Assembly (NCBI GenBank): GCA_022825885.1
Contig: JAJDVY010000006.1
Location: 36,576 to 100,575 of the forward strand
Direction: 5' to 3'
DNA from: Nitrospirales bacterium
Lineage (GTDB): Bacteria; Nitrospirota; Nitrospiria; Nitrospirales; UBA8639
Length of the DNA stretch: 64,000 nucleotides
Position numbers and translations under genes: made by a program. The notes under the pieces were generated by a model. The model saw nothing but the letters and a program-made list of their open reading frames with translations. It was not told the DNA's origin and made no database searches. Below, in pieces: positions 53,635 to 62,231 of this stretch; positions within the stretch are counted from its first letter, which is position 1, and every line of letters begins with the position of its first letter.

Positions 53635-54753
53635 ATGTCGGCGCTTGACTGGATCACCATCGAAGGCTTCAAGAGTATTAGATGTATTGAGAAACTGGAA
53701 CTTGGCCCAATTAATGTTCTAATAGGGCCAAATGGATCGGGCAAATCGAACTTCATCGAGGCTTTCTCGTTCCTCAACGCCATTCGAGACGGAAGATTAA
53801 GAAACTATGTGACAAAGGCAGGCGGAGCTGAACGCATATTGCATTTCGGTTCAAAGACAACATCGGATTCGACAATTCATATTTCTTTTGAAAATCAGAA
53901 GAATCAATACAGAATCAAGCTATCTGTGACAGAGGATGACAGCCTATTCCCTGAGGAAGAAACCGCATATTTTTGGGGGGATAAGAATCGTTACCGAAAA
54001 CCTTACGACACGCCCCTTTCTGGAAACGGTGGTGAAGCTGGAATTAGCCGGACACAGGCGGCGGGTATAGCGGGATACGTCCAAAATCATCTTGACCGCT
54101 GGCGTCTATACCAATTCCACGATACGAGTTCGTCATCGCCGATAAAAAAAACAGTTGACGTAGATGATAACCGCTATTTGCGTCCGAATGGGTCAAATCT
54201 TGCAGCTTTTCTATATCTTCTTCGCAAGATGCACAAAAGCTCGTATGATTTGATACAGCGCACAGTACGGCTTGTCGCGCCATTCTTCGACCGTTTCCAA
54301 TTGAAACCGCTGGCGCTAGACGAAACCAAGATCCGCCTTGAGTGGCGGCATCAGGGGACAGATGCCTATTTCGACGCCTCTTCACTCTCCGATGGGTCCC
54401 TGCGGTTCATTGCGCTCACGACTTTGCTTTTGCAACCGGAAGAGTTTCAGCCTTCCGTCATTATCATGGACGAACCGGAACTTGGTCTACATCCGTATGC
54501 AATCGCAATTCTTGCCTCACTTATCGAACAGGCTTCAGAGAAGGTACAAATCGTTTTGGCTACTCAATCATCATTGCTACTGGACCATTTCTCCCCGGAA
54601 GAGGTGCTTGTGGCCGATCGCGTGGATGGGGCGACTGAGTTTACTCGGCTGGATGGCGAGAAACTGAAAGAATGGTTGGAAGATTACAGCCTTGGTCAAC
54701 TTTGGGAGAAAAACGAAATCGGTGGCCGACCCGCCCCAGAACGTAGAGACTAG
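53635..54753 (+). CDS. SMC/RecF-type AAA ATPase (AAA_21-like)
   Basis: 372 residues. Walker A LIGPNGSGKSNFIEAF near residue 32, a central non-conserved region of about 150 residues, then the signature SSLSDGSLRFIALTTLLL and Walker B VIIMDEPELGLHPYAIAIL. This is the ABC-type ATPase found next to TOPRIM-like or other effectors in OLD, PARIS and related defence systems. GAGGAGAAACGTC precedes the ATG. It is followed after 11 bases by a DUF4276 protein, probably its partner. Confidence 0.88.
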   Translation: MSALDWITIEGFKSIRCIEKLELGPINVLIGPNGSGKSNFIEAFSFLNAIRDGRLRNYVTKAGGAERILHFGSKTTSDSTIHISFENQKNQYRIKLSVTEDDSLFPEEETAYFWGDKNRYRKPYDTPLSGNGGEAGISRTQAAGIAGYVQNHLDRWRLYQFHDTSSSSPIKKTVDVDDNRYLRPNGSNLAAFLYLLRKMHKSSYDLIQRTVRLVAPFFDRFQLKPLALDETKIRLEWRHQGTDAYFDASSLSDGSLRFIALTTLLLQPEEFQPSVIIMDEPELGLHPYAIAILASLIEQASEKVQIVLATQSSLLLDHFSPEEVLVADRVDGATEFTRLDGEKLKEWLEDYSLGQLWEKNEIGGRPAPERRD

Positions 54754-54764
54754 GAATCTGAGGC

Positions 54765-55466
54765 ATGACGCGTTTACTGGTTCATGTGGAGGGTGAGACC
54801 GAGGAGAGTTTCGTCAACGACGTGTTGGCCCCGTTTCTATATGGTTGTGGTTTTTCGAAGATCGGTGTCCGTCTGATCGGTAATGCCCGTCAACGAACCC
54901 GGCGCGGCGGAATCAGGTCGTGGGATGTGGTGCAACGAGAAATTATACGCCACCTTAGAGAGGATCGCGAATGTATCGCCAGCACAATGGTCGATTATTA
55001 TGGAATGCCAAGTAGAGGTGCCAGCGCTTGGCCAGGCCGAGAGAAAGCATCTGCACTTGCTTTTCCACAAAGGGCAGCTACGGTTGAAGAAGCGCTTGCA
55101 GAGGATGTCGGCTCGAACATGGGGAAAGGCTTCGATTCTCGTCGATTTATCCCGTATGTGATGATGCATGAGTTCGAGGCTCTGTTGTTCAGTGATTGTC
55201 CGACTTTCGCCAATAGTATTGATCACTCCAACCTTACATCGAGATTTCAGGAGATTCGAGATGACTTCTCCAGCCCAGAAGAAATCGACGACTCTCCCGA
55301 CACCGCGCCATCCAAACGTATCATCAAGCTCGTACCTGTCTACCAAAAGCGACTCCATGGAACACTCGCTGCATTGGGAATAGGACTTCGGAAAATGCGC
55401 GATGAATGTCCACATTTTGCGGACTGGTTGCTTCGCCTGAAGATGAGAGATGACGAGCACTCATGA
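54765..55466 (+). CDS. DUF4276-family protein, TOPRIM-like
   Basis: 233 residues. The opening MTRLLVHVEGETEESFVNDVLAPFL is the DUF4276 signature, resembling the beta-strand and conserved Glu of TOPRIM nucleases (V-E-G-x-T-E); YVMMHEFEALLFSD is the second family motif. It is coupled to the ATPase upstream, an arrangement like a split OLD nuclease. Defence against phage is inferred from architecture; no experiment is known to me for this exact pair. Confidence 0.83.
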   Translation: MTRLLVHVEGETEESFVNDVLAPFLYGCGFSKIGVRLIGNARQRTRRGGIRSWDVVQREIIRHLREDRECIASTMVDYYGMPSRGASAWPGREKASALAFPQRAATVEEALAEDVGSNMGKGFDSRRFIPYVMMHEFEALLFSDCPTFANSIDHSNLTSRFQEIRDDFSSPEEIDDSPDTAPSKRIIKLVPVYQKRLHGTLAALGIGLRKMRDECPHFADWLLRLKMRDDEHS

Positions 55467-55589
55467 CTCCACATATTACGAAATTGCACATGGAAAGTGT
55501 TAATCCAGACCCTGACTCCGAAGCAAGAAACAGGATCTTCTCAATCGTCGCGATGGAGATCTGAGTGTCTTTCGAATCGCCAACGATAA

Positions 55590-55616
55590 ATTCAGGTTGC
55601 GGGGGTTGGGTCGGAC
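55590..55616. repeat. Right flanking direct repeat of the island in the ccm operon (att-like)
   Basis: Matches 53132-53160 with two short mismatched stretches. This copy is the true end of ccmG, including its stop codon at 55592-55594. Confidence 0.65.
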
Positions 55617-56146
55617 AATAATGGGGTCAGAACGTTTTTCGTCAGATTGGTATACACGTTGTCCACGATCGGACCGATCCATTTATGGCGGATGATGCCT
55701 TGTTTGTCGATGACAAACGTTTCCGGCACGCCGTAGACGCCGAAGTCGATGGCTAACGCGCCTTTGACGTCTTGCATGTGCGGGAAACTCGACCCGTAGC
55801 GTTGCAAGTACGCGCGTGCCTTGGGTATCTCGTCCTGGTAGTTGATCCCCACCATCACGAATTCCGGGTGATCCTTAAACTCATCGTACAGTCTCAGCAG
55901 GTTCTCGTGCTCGACCTTGCATTCCTGACACCAGGAGGCCCAGAAGTTTACGAGGATGACCTTGCCTTTGTACTGTTCGGAGGACAACGGTTCGCCGGAT
56001 TCCACGTCGGGACCTTCGAACACGGGGGCACGGGTACCCACCAGGACCGGCGGAATATGCCGGGGGTCGCCCCACAGCCCCTGGTAAAACAACGAGAGCA
56101 GGGCCAGGAGCACAACGAGCATGGTGATCTGCGTGGTACGAGTCAT
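55592..56146 (-). CDS. ccmG: Thiol:disulfide interchange protein CcmG (DsbE)
   Basis: 184 residues: N-terminal membrane anchor (ITMLVVLLALLSLFYQGLWG), then a TlpA-like thioredoxin domain with ILVNFWASWCQECKVEHENLL (active site WCQEC, where most relatives have WCxPC) and GVYGVPETFVIDKQGIIRHKWIG with the cis-proline. It keeps apocytochrome cysteines or CcmH reduced. The gene is the last ccm gene before the island. Confidence 0.92.
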   Translation of the reverse strand: MTRTTQITMLVVLLALLSLFYQGLWGDPRHIPPVLVGTRAPVFEGPDVESGEPLSSEQYKGKVILVNFWASWCQECKVEHENLLRLYDEFKDHPEFVMVGINYQDEIPKARAYLQRYGSSFPHMQDVKGALAIDFGVYGVPETFVIDKQGIIRHKWIGPIVDNVYTNLTKNVLTPLLSDPTPAT

Positions 56147-56170
56147 GAGAAAATCAGAAAATTCCTCTCG

Positions 56171-58120
56171 TTATTCGTCCCGTTTTCGTGGCCGGAATAT
56201 GTTGAGCAGGACTCCGAGCCCCATGATGCCGCCGCCGCCCCACACCCACAGGATCAGGGGATTGATCACGCCCCGGGCGACAGCCACGCCGTCCGCGGAC
56301 ACGTCCGGCATGGTGAGAAAAATATGCCCCATGTTTTTGGCGTAAATGGCGGATTCGGTCGTCGGGGTTTGTGACGCATCATACACGCGCTTCTGCGGGC
56401 GCAATTTGGTGAGCAGGGTCTCGCCCTCGTACAATTCAAACACGCCCTCCTGGGCGCTCCAGTTTTTTCCCCTGACGTCGTGAATCCGTTCGAGTTTTAC
56501 CCGATAGTCGTCAATGACGAACTCATCCCCCACGCGCATCGACACCACCTTCTCGGTCTGGTACACGGTCGAAGCAATAATGCCGATGACCAGGACCAGC
56601 ACGCCCACGTGCGTCACGAGACCCGAGTAGCGGCGTTGATTGGAGGTAAAGGCCGAGAGAAATCCCTTCAGCAGGTTGATGGATTCCCGGCGAGCGTATA
56701 ACGAGGAAATCTTGCCGACGTCAATAAAGATGGCCGCGCCTGAAAAGCCCACGACGAACGCGCCGGTCAAGGCAAAGAGGCTGCGGATGCCGAGGGCGAA
56801 CAGGATGACGGTGGAGACGACGCCCACGACGACGGGAATCAGAAAATTTTTCTTCAAACTGGCCTGGGACGCCTTGCGCCACGGAATAGAGGGCCCAACC
56901 CCCATCAAAAACAGGAGCCCGAGTGCGATCGGCATGAACACCGTGTTGTAATACGGAGGTCCCACGGTGACCTTCGCGCCTTGCCAGGTTTCGATCATGA
57001 GCGGGTACAGGGTGCCGAGAAAAACGGTGGCCGTCGCCACCAGGAAGAAGAGGTTGTTGAAAAGAAAGACCGACTCCCGTGACACCATGGAATCCATTTC
57101 GATCTGGCTCTTCAGTTTGTTGGCTCGCAGCATCAGGGACCCGAAGGCAATGCCGATGATCGTGGTCACGAAAATCAGGATGTACAATCCCCGTTCCGGA
57201 TCGGTGGCGAACGTATGGACCGACGTGAGGACGCCGCTTCGGACCAGGAACGTGCCGATGAGCGAGAGCGAAAACGTGACAATAATAAGGAACAGGTTCC
57301 AGACCTTGAACATCTTCCGCTTTTCCTGAACCATCACGGAATGCAGGAAGGCGGTCCCGACCAGCCACGGCATGAACGAGGCATTCTCCACCGGGTCCCA
57401 CCCCCAGTAGCCGCCCCAGCCCAATTCATAATAGGCCCAGTAGCCACCCAGGAGGATGCCCGTGGTCAGGCACACCCACGCGAAGATCGTCCACCGTTGA
57501 GTGACCTTGATCCATTCCTCGCCCAGCCGGCCGGAGAGTAACGCCGCCATGGCAAAGGAAAAGGGAATCGAAAACCCGACGTAGCCCATGTACAGCATCG
57601 GCGGGTGCATGACCATGGCCGGGTCCTGGAGCAACGGGTTCAAGTCCTTGCCGTCCGCCGGGGCCGGGATCAGCCGGTCGAAGGGGCTGGAAAGAAAGAG
57701 AATCAGGAGCAGGAATCCCAGGATGACGAGGCATTCCATGCCGATAAGGTACGGCATGATGGCCGGCTGGGTTCGCCAATGAAGCCACACGGCGATCGTG
57801 CTGAATGTGGACAGAATGAAGACCCACAACAGCAACGAGCCTTCATGTCCGCCCCAGACGGCCGCAATGGTATAAAACAAGGGGAGTTGCGAGTTCGAGT
57901 TGGTGGCGACGTAGTGGACGGAAAAGTCGCGCGCGAGGAACGAGTAGATCAACGCGGCCATGCCCACGGACAACAGAATGAAAATGAGCGTCAGGGCCAT
58001 CCGTCCGGCGCGGACCCAGTCCGCGTTGCGCGTCCGGAGCGCCAGACCGGACGATACGATGCCGAACGTGGCCAGCACCAACGCAATGACAACGGAAAAA
58101 TGTCCGATTTCAATGATCAT
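56171..58120 (-). CDS. ccmF: Heme lyase subunit CcmF
   Basis: 649 residues with about fifteen membrane spans. The tryptophan-rich WWD domain (WGGYWGWDPVENASFMPWL) binds heme; YVGFSIPFSFAMAALLSG and VRSGVLTSVHTFATDPERGLYI are typical. The C-terminal periplasmic part includes VSMRVGDEFVIDDYRVKLERI. CcmF takes heme from CcmE and attaches it to apocytochrome. Follows ccmE closely on the minus strand. Confidence 0.95.
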   Translation of the reverse strand: MIIEIGHFSVVIALVLATFGIVSSGLALRTRNADWVRAGRMALTLIFILLSVGMAALIYSFLARDFSVHYVATNSNSQLPLFYTIAAVWGGHEGSLLLWVFILSTFSTIAVWLHWRTQPAIMPYLIGMECLVILGFLLLILFLSSPFDRLIPAPADGKDLNPLLQDPAMVMHPPMLYMGYVGFSIPFSFAMAALLSGRLGEEWIKVTQRWTIFAWVCLTTGILLGGYWAYYELGWGGYWGWDPVENASFMPWLVGTAFLHSVMVQEKRKMFKVWNLFLIIVTFSLSLIGTFLVRSGVLTSVHTFATDPERGLYILIFVTTIIGIAFGSLMLRANKLKSQIEMDSMVSRESVFLFNNLFFLVATATVFLGTLYPLMIETWQGAKVTVGPPYYNTVFMPIALGLLFLMGVGPSIPWRKASQASLKKNFLIPVVVGVVSTVILFALGIRSLFALTGAFVVGFSGAAIFIDVGKISSLYARRESINLLKGFLSAFTSNQRRYSGLVTHVGVLVLVIGIIASTVYQTEKVVSMRVGDEFVIDDYRVKLERIHDVRGKNWSAQEGVFELYEGETLLTKLRPQKRVYDASQTPTTESAIYAKNMGHIFLTMPDVSADGVAVARGVINPLILWVWGGGGIMGLGVLLNIFRPRKRDE

Positions 58121-58148
58121 GAGATTCTTTGAAGAGGGCGTGGCGGTG

Positions 58149-58604
58149 TTATTCCACCAGCGATTTCATGAAATCCTTGCGGGGCAGCTCCACGCCCGCG
58201 CGTTTCAATTCGATGGGCATATAATCTTCGGAATGTTTGGCCATGATCAGGTTGGATTCGAATCGCTGTTGATTGGTCCAATACCCTTCGACCACGGCGC
58301 CCTGGCCTTCTTTAAACAGGTCGGGAGGGATCCCTTCAAAGGTGACGGGAATCGTGGCCTCCCCATCGGTCAACCGGAAGGTCAGCCCGAGTCGATCGGG
58401 ATACGTTTCCATGCTCCCTTCGACGACCATGCCGCCCACGCGCACCTTTTTCTGATAGTAGTCGGTGGAAAAGGCTTTTACTTCGGAGGGGGTAAAAAAG
58501 TATACCACGTTCTCCCCGAAGTTCCCCAGGGCGAGGTAGCCCAAGGCCCCGCCGACCAACAGGATGCTGACGATCATACCGGCTTTTTTCTTTGCGACCA
58601 TCAT
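58149..58604 (-). CDS. ccmE: Heme chaperone CcmE
   Basis: About 151 residues from the ATG at 58604; a longer frame to 58655 adds an acidic segment that looks non-native. One membrane anchor (AGMIVSILLVGGALGYLAL), then an OB fold with VYFFTPSEVKAF, YYQKKVRVGGMVVEGSM and IPVTFEGIPPDLFKEGQGAVVEGYW, and the heme-binding His in IMAKHSEDYMP. It carries heme covalently from CcmC to CcmF. Confidence 0.93.
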   Translation of the reverse strand: MMVAKKKAGMIVSILLVGGALGYLALGNFGENVVYFFTPSEVKAFSTDYYQKKVRVGGMVVEGSMETYPDRLGLTFRLTDGEATIPVTFEGIPPDLFKEGQGAVVEGYWTNQQRFESNLIMAKHSEDYMPIELKRAGVELPRKDFMKSLVE

Positions 58605-58673
58605 TTCGCTTTTACAGTTTTTCCCATCACCCTCACCTTCATCCTCTCCCATCAAAGGAGAGGAAATTTTCTG

Positions 58674-59156
58674 TTACTCTTCTTCATACAGTGTGGAGGC
58701 TTTGATTTCTTCGTACAAGGAGTGGACTCGCCGGGTCATGGCGAACAGCAACAGCGCCAACGGCAAGAGGCCCAAAAGATAGGCGCCGGCGATAAATCCA
58801 TAGTTCGGCACGATCCCGATATCATGGGCCTCGAACACCTGCCTGTCCGCGTTCCACGTCCCGATCAGGATCAGGATCTTCAATTCCCGAAGGTTATCCG
58901 GTGGCGGGCCCTGATAATGAACGGGAAGCGTGGCGCTTTTCCCAAGCAGGGCGAAGGTGGCTTCTCCGGCTCCGCGGGTTTCAAGCGTGCCGCCTTGCAC
59001 CATGCCCAAGACCCGGATTTCGCCCGCGGGCGTTTCCTGCTTGACCTGTTCGGGGGCAAGACTGGCCAGGTTGTCACGATAGTGGTTATAGGTGAGCACG
59101 ATGAACACGATCGCGACAAGGAACACGCCGCCCCACCGTCTATGCAAATTCGTCAT
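58674..59156 (-). CDS. ccmD: CcmE-like domain fused to CcmD
   Basis: 160 residues. An N-terminal span (WGGVFLVAIVFIVLTYNHY) leads into an OB-like domain (AGEIRVLGMVQGGTLETRG, ATLPVHYQGPPPDNLRELKILILIGTWNADRQVFEAHDIGI) that resembles CcmE but has no heme-binding H-x-x-x-Y. The C-terminus (YGFIAGAYLLGLLPLALLLFAMTRRVHSLYEEI) is exactly the CcmD small membrane protein. Starts inside the ccmC stop (ATGA). CcmD helps release holo-CcmE from CcmABC; here it carries an extra fold that may mimic or dock CcmE. Confidence 0.82.
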   Translation of the reverse strand: MTNLHRRWGGVFLVAIVFIVLTYNHYRDNLASLAPEQVKQETPAGEIRVLGMVQGGTLETRGAGEATFALLGKSATLPVHYQGPPPDNLRELKILILIGTWNADRQVFEAHDIGIVPNYGFIAGAYLLGLLPLALLLFAMTRRVHSLYEEIKASTLYEEE

Positions 59157-59881
59157 GAATCGGATTTCGACAGATGAAACTGGCTCAAGAGGCGCCCTTT
59201 TTTCGCGTGAAGCAAACGATCCAGATAGAGTAACTGCGTCCGGACCATCAACATATATGAAAACAGCAAGGACATGCCGACGCTCATGAACAACAGGGGC
59301 ACCAGGAGGCCCGAAGAAATGCTCACGCCACGCATGGAAATGGATTGCGGCTGGTGCAGGGTTCGCCACCATTCCACGGAAAAATGAATGATCGGCAGAT
59401 CGACGAACCCGACAATGGCGAGGATGGCGCCGTAGCGCGCTTCCTTTTCGGGATCGTCGACGAAGGTTCGCAGCATGAGATACCCGATCAAAATCAACAA
59501 GAGCACGGTAAAGGAAGTCAGGCGGGCATCCCACGTCCACCAGGTATCCCACGTGGGCTTGCCCCAAATCATCCCGGTCCCCAGCGCGAGCGCGGTAAAC
59601 ACGGCGCTGAGGGCGGCCACGGCCTGGCACATGTTGTCGACGATCGGGTCGCGTTTCCACAGGTACCAGAGGCTTCCCGCTGCCAGGATGGTATACCCGA
59701 GAAGGGACGTGTGGGCGAGAGGCACGTGGATATACATGATCCGCACCACTTCGCCCTGGTAGTAATCCGGCGGAGACCCGATCAGGCCCAGGTAAAGCCC
59801 GGCTATCAGGCACAGGAGGGCGCCTCCTCCAAACCAGCCCTCGAACCGTTGGACTTTGCGGATAACCCGATGAATAGTCAT
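59153..59881 (-). CDS. ccmC: Heme handling protein CcmC
   Basis: 242 residues with six membrane spans, a WWD domain (MIWGKPTWDTWWTWDARLTSFTVLLLILIGYL), the periplasmic heme-ligand His in MYIHVPLAHTSLL and the second in DLPIIHFSVEWWRTLHQ. Loads heme onto CcmE. Overlaps the next gene by ATGA and is preceded by ccmB. Confidence 0.95.
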   Translation of the reverse strand: MTIHRVIRKVQRFEGWFGGGALLCLIAGLYLGLIGSPPDYYQGEVVRIMYIHVPLAHTSLLGYTILAAGSLWYLWKRDPIVDNMCQAVAALSAVFTALALGTGMIWGKPTWDTWWTWDARLTSFTVLLLILIGYLMLRTFVDDPEKEARYGAILAIVGFVDLPIIHFSVEWWRTLHQPQSISMRGVSISSGLLVPLLFMSVGMSLLFSYMLMVRTQLLYLDRLLHAKKGRLLSQFHLSKSDS

Positions 59882-59887
59882 CGTGAC

Positions 59888-60565
59888 TTATGAATCCATC
59901 ACAAACTCGAACATCCAGAACGAGACGACCGTAAAGACCACGTCGTATACCGCGAGAAGCTCCAGCCACTGTTCGTACATGGCCAGCGGGTCCCCGTTGA
60001 GGGCGCCTTTCGTGGCTTCGACCGCGGCGATCATCACGGGAAGCACCAGGGGAAGGAGGAGGATCGGGAGCATGACTTCACGCGCCCGAATTTGTACCGT
60101 CAGAGCCGAAAAGAGCGTCCCTATGGCGGAAAGTCCCACCGTTGCCAAGAAAAATACTAACAGAAGAAGCGAAATCTCTTCAACGACCTCCAGATTGAAA
60201 AGGATCACAAACATCGGAAATAAAAGGATTTCCACCACGAACATGAACGCGAAATTCGCCGTGACCTTTCCGAGGTAGATCGCCCCCTTGGCCTCCGGGA
60301 CCATCTGCAGGGCCTCCAGGCAATCATTTTGCAGTTCCGTGGAAAACGACTTGCCCAACCCGATGATCCCGGTAAAGGCAAAGGCGACCCACATGATCCC
60401 CGCAATGACTTCGCGCGCGGCTTGATGGTCCATGGAAAAGCTGAAGCTGAAAATCAGGATGACGATGAGGGCAAAAAACACCATGGAGGAGATCGTCTCC
60501 CGGCTTCGCAACTCGGTGACGAAATCCTTCCACACGATCCAGCGGATGACGTTAAGCGAGGTCAT
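59888..60565 (-). CDS. ccmB: Cytochrome c maturation ABC exporter permease CcmB
   Basis: 225 residues, six membrane spans, opening with IVWKDFVTELRSRETISSMVFFALIVILIFSF and containing GIIGLGKSFSTELQNDCLEALQMVPEAKGAIYLGK, typical of CcmB. Forms the CcmABCD complex that uses ATP to free holo-CcmE. Overlaps the ccmA stop by 14 bases. Confidence 0.93.
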   Translation of the reverse strand: MTSLNVIRWIVWKDFVTELRSRETISSMVFFALIVILIFSFSFSMDHQAAREVIAGIMWVAFAFTGIIGLGKSFSTELQNDCLEALQMVPEAKGAIYLGKVTANFAFMFVVEILLFPMFVILFNLEVVEEISLLLLVFFLATVGLSAIGTLFSALTVQIRAREVMLPILLLPLVLPVMIAAVEATKGALNGDPLAMYEQWLELLAVYDVVFTVVSFWMFEFVMDS

Positions 60566-61220
60566 CTGGCTTCAGCTCTCCGACGGCCATTTCCTGCAAT
60601 GCCCCATGCCGCAGGATGCCGGCCCGGCTGGCAATGGGACGCGTTTTGTCGTAATCGTGCGTGGACAGGAGCACGGTGCCGTTGGCCGAGAGGCGTTCCC
60701 GAACGTACTCCCGCAGGATCTCGGTCCCGGCCGTGTCCAGCGCGGTAAAGGGTTCGTCCAGCAATAAGACGCTGGGTTTCGCCAGCATGGTTTTGGCCAG
60801 GGCCAACCGTTTCTTCATGCCGGCGGAATAGTGACGGACCTTCATGCCGGCAAAGGCGCCGATGGCCACGCGGTCCAACGCGCGTTTCACGTCCCGGTCC
60901 GTGGGGTGGTGTCCCCGCAGAGCGAGGGCGAACGCCAGATTTTCCCTGGCATTCAAGTCATCGTACAAATGCGTGCCATGGGCTAAAAACATGAGGTTGG
61001 CACGAATGGCCTCTTTGTCCTTGAGCCCATGCATGCCGAGAATGTCAAAATGCCCCATACTGGGCCGTTCAAGCGTGGCCAGGACTTTCAACAACGTGGT
61101 CTTGCCGGAACCGTTCGGTCCGAACAGGGCAAAACATTCCCCTTCCGCGACGGTCAGGTTCACCTCGTGAAAAACCTGAAAATGCCCGTAGGCTTTGCCG
61201 ATGCCGCGACACGCAATCAT
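60552..61220 (-). CDS. ccmA: Cytochrome c maturation ABC exporter ATPase CcmA
   Basis: 222 residues. Walker A LFGPNGSGKTTLLKVLA, the signature HYSAGMKKRLALAKTMLAKPSVLLLDEPFTALD with Walker B, and the switch His in LLSTHDYDK. First gene of the ccm operon; its promoter should lie in 61221-61589, next to the retron. Confidence 0.94.
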   Translation of the reverse strand: MIACRGIGKAYGHFQVFHEVNLTVAEGECFALFGPNGSGKTTLLKVLATLERPSMGHFDILGMHGLKDKEAIRANLMFLAHGTHLYDDLNARENLAFALALRGHHPTDRDVKRALDRVAIGAFAGMKVRHYSAGMKKRLALAKTMLAKPSVLLLDEPFTALDTAGTEILREYVRERLSANGTVLLSTHDYDKTRPIASRAGILRHGALQEMAVGELKPDDLA

Positions 61221-61589
61221 GGGAAAGAGAGTAGGCCGTTGATGGCGGTTAAGGGAGAAACAGGGAAAGGACGTGCCCGGCGGTTACCATGTCGGATAAC
61301 CTGCCCGGGCTGTCTAAACAAGGCACTATACTGAATGGTCAGGCCCGTGTCCACTTGCTAGCAATACACCGAACAGATAGACATGTTTTTCCGGTGAACA
61401 AACATTCCCAGCCGTTTCCTTTGTGCGGCATGTCGATCATGCGCAAAGGACCGAAGTCGGATCGTAGAGACCGCTACGGGCGGGCTACTGTTCACGAGAG
61501 TTCAGGTCGGTTTTGCCGCATTCGCTAAAAACTAAATTGGATGGCAAAAACGTGTTCGCACTCCTGCAACGATGTTGCGGCACCAGATG
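61221..61589. other. Gap between the retron and the ccm operon
   Basis: About 370 bases without a recognisable gene. It must hold the ccm promoter on the minus strand and any terminator of the retron transcript. No clear repeat or RNA gene was seen. Confidence 0.4.
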
Positions 61590-62231
61590 CTAGGCATCCG
61601 TCTTGACCGTCTTGTAGTGGATCAAGCATTGGTCGATACGCGACAATAATTCGATGAAGCTGGAAAAGTCTATCGATGCTGCGTTCTGACGTACCACTTT
61701 CTCGGCGAATATCACTTTTCCATACGAGGTATCATCGCCTCGTTCTTGCTTGCGATTAAACGGTTTTCCATCTATTTTTTTGTCGAGCAAGATAGGTTGA
61801 AAAAGATCTTCGATCTCTTTTGAACCAAGAGAAGGTCCTTCCAGGACCTTCACGAGATACAGATTCTCGCCTAGAGCATAGAATGGATCAGTCGTTTCCA
61901 ATGATATATCGAGCCTGCTTTTTCCCCTCGCCTTTTTGAAGACCTCTTTCGGACCATCGTCATTACCGCAAAGAATAATGACAGGATGATCCATCGGTTT
62001 ATGCGCATACTTCTTCAAACTATTCGTATATTGCGCGACCAGTTGGGCCTGCCCCGCCGAACCGTGACCAAGATTGAGAACGTCGCGGGTCGTGGTGGAG
62101 GGTTTCAGGAAATTCACCAAACGTTTAATCTTCCCATCCTCCTCCTTGGCAAGAGATGGAAATTTCTTGGCCAGAGAACGGATCGCACAATGAAGATAGG
62201 TGATGTCGGAAATACCCTCCGTTACGATCAA
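61590..62231 (-). CDS. TOPRIM effector domain of the retron (split from the RT)
   Basis: 213 residues from a TTG that overlaps the RT stop (TTGA). The TOPRIM glutamate lies in [16 protein letters not shown], and the acidic pair in [14 protein letters not shown]. The same frame continues upstream of the TTG for about 17 codons as [14 protein letters not shown], which is the linker that joins RT to TOPRIM in Ec67-type proteins. So this domain was once the C-terminal half of the RT. In retrons the effector is held inactive by the RT-msDNA complex and released on phage attack, causing growth arrest. Confidence 0.82.
   Translation of the reverse strand: MIVTEGISDITYLHCAIRSLAKKFPSLAKEEDGKIKRLVNFLKPSTTTRDVLNLGHGSAGQAQLVAQYTNSLKKYAHKPMDHPVIILCGNDDGPKEVFKKARGKSRLDISLETTDPFYALGENLYLVKVLEGPSLGSKEIEDLFQPILLDKKIDGKPFNRKQERGDDTSYGKVIFAEKVVRQNAASIDFSSFIELLSRIDQCLIHYKTVKTDA

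Noticed and set aside
58674..59969. 431-residue minus-strand frame covering ccmC
   Set aside because: Only the last 160 codons, from the ATG at 59156, are real; the rest is out of frame over ccmC.
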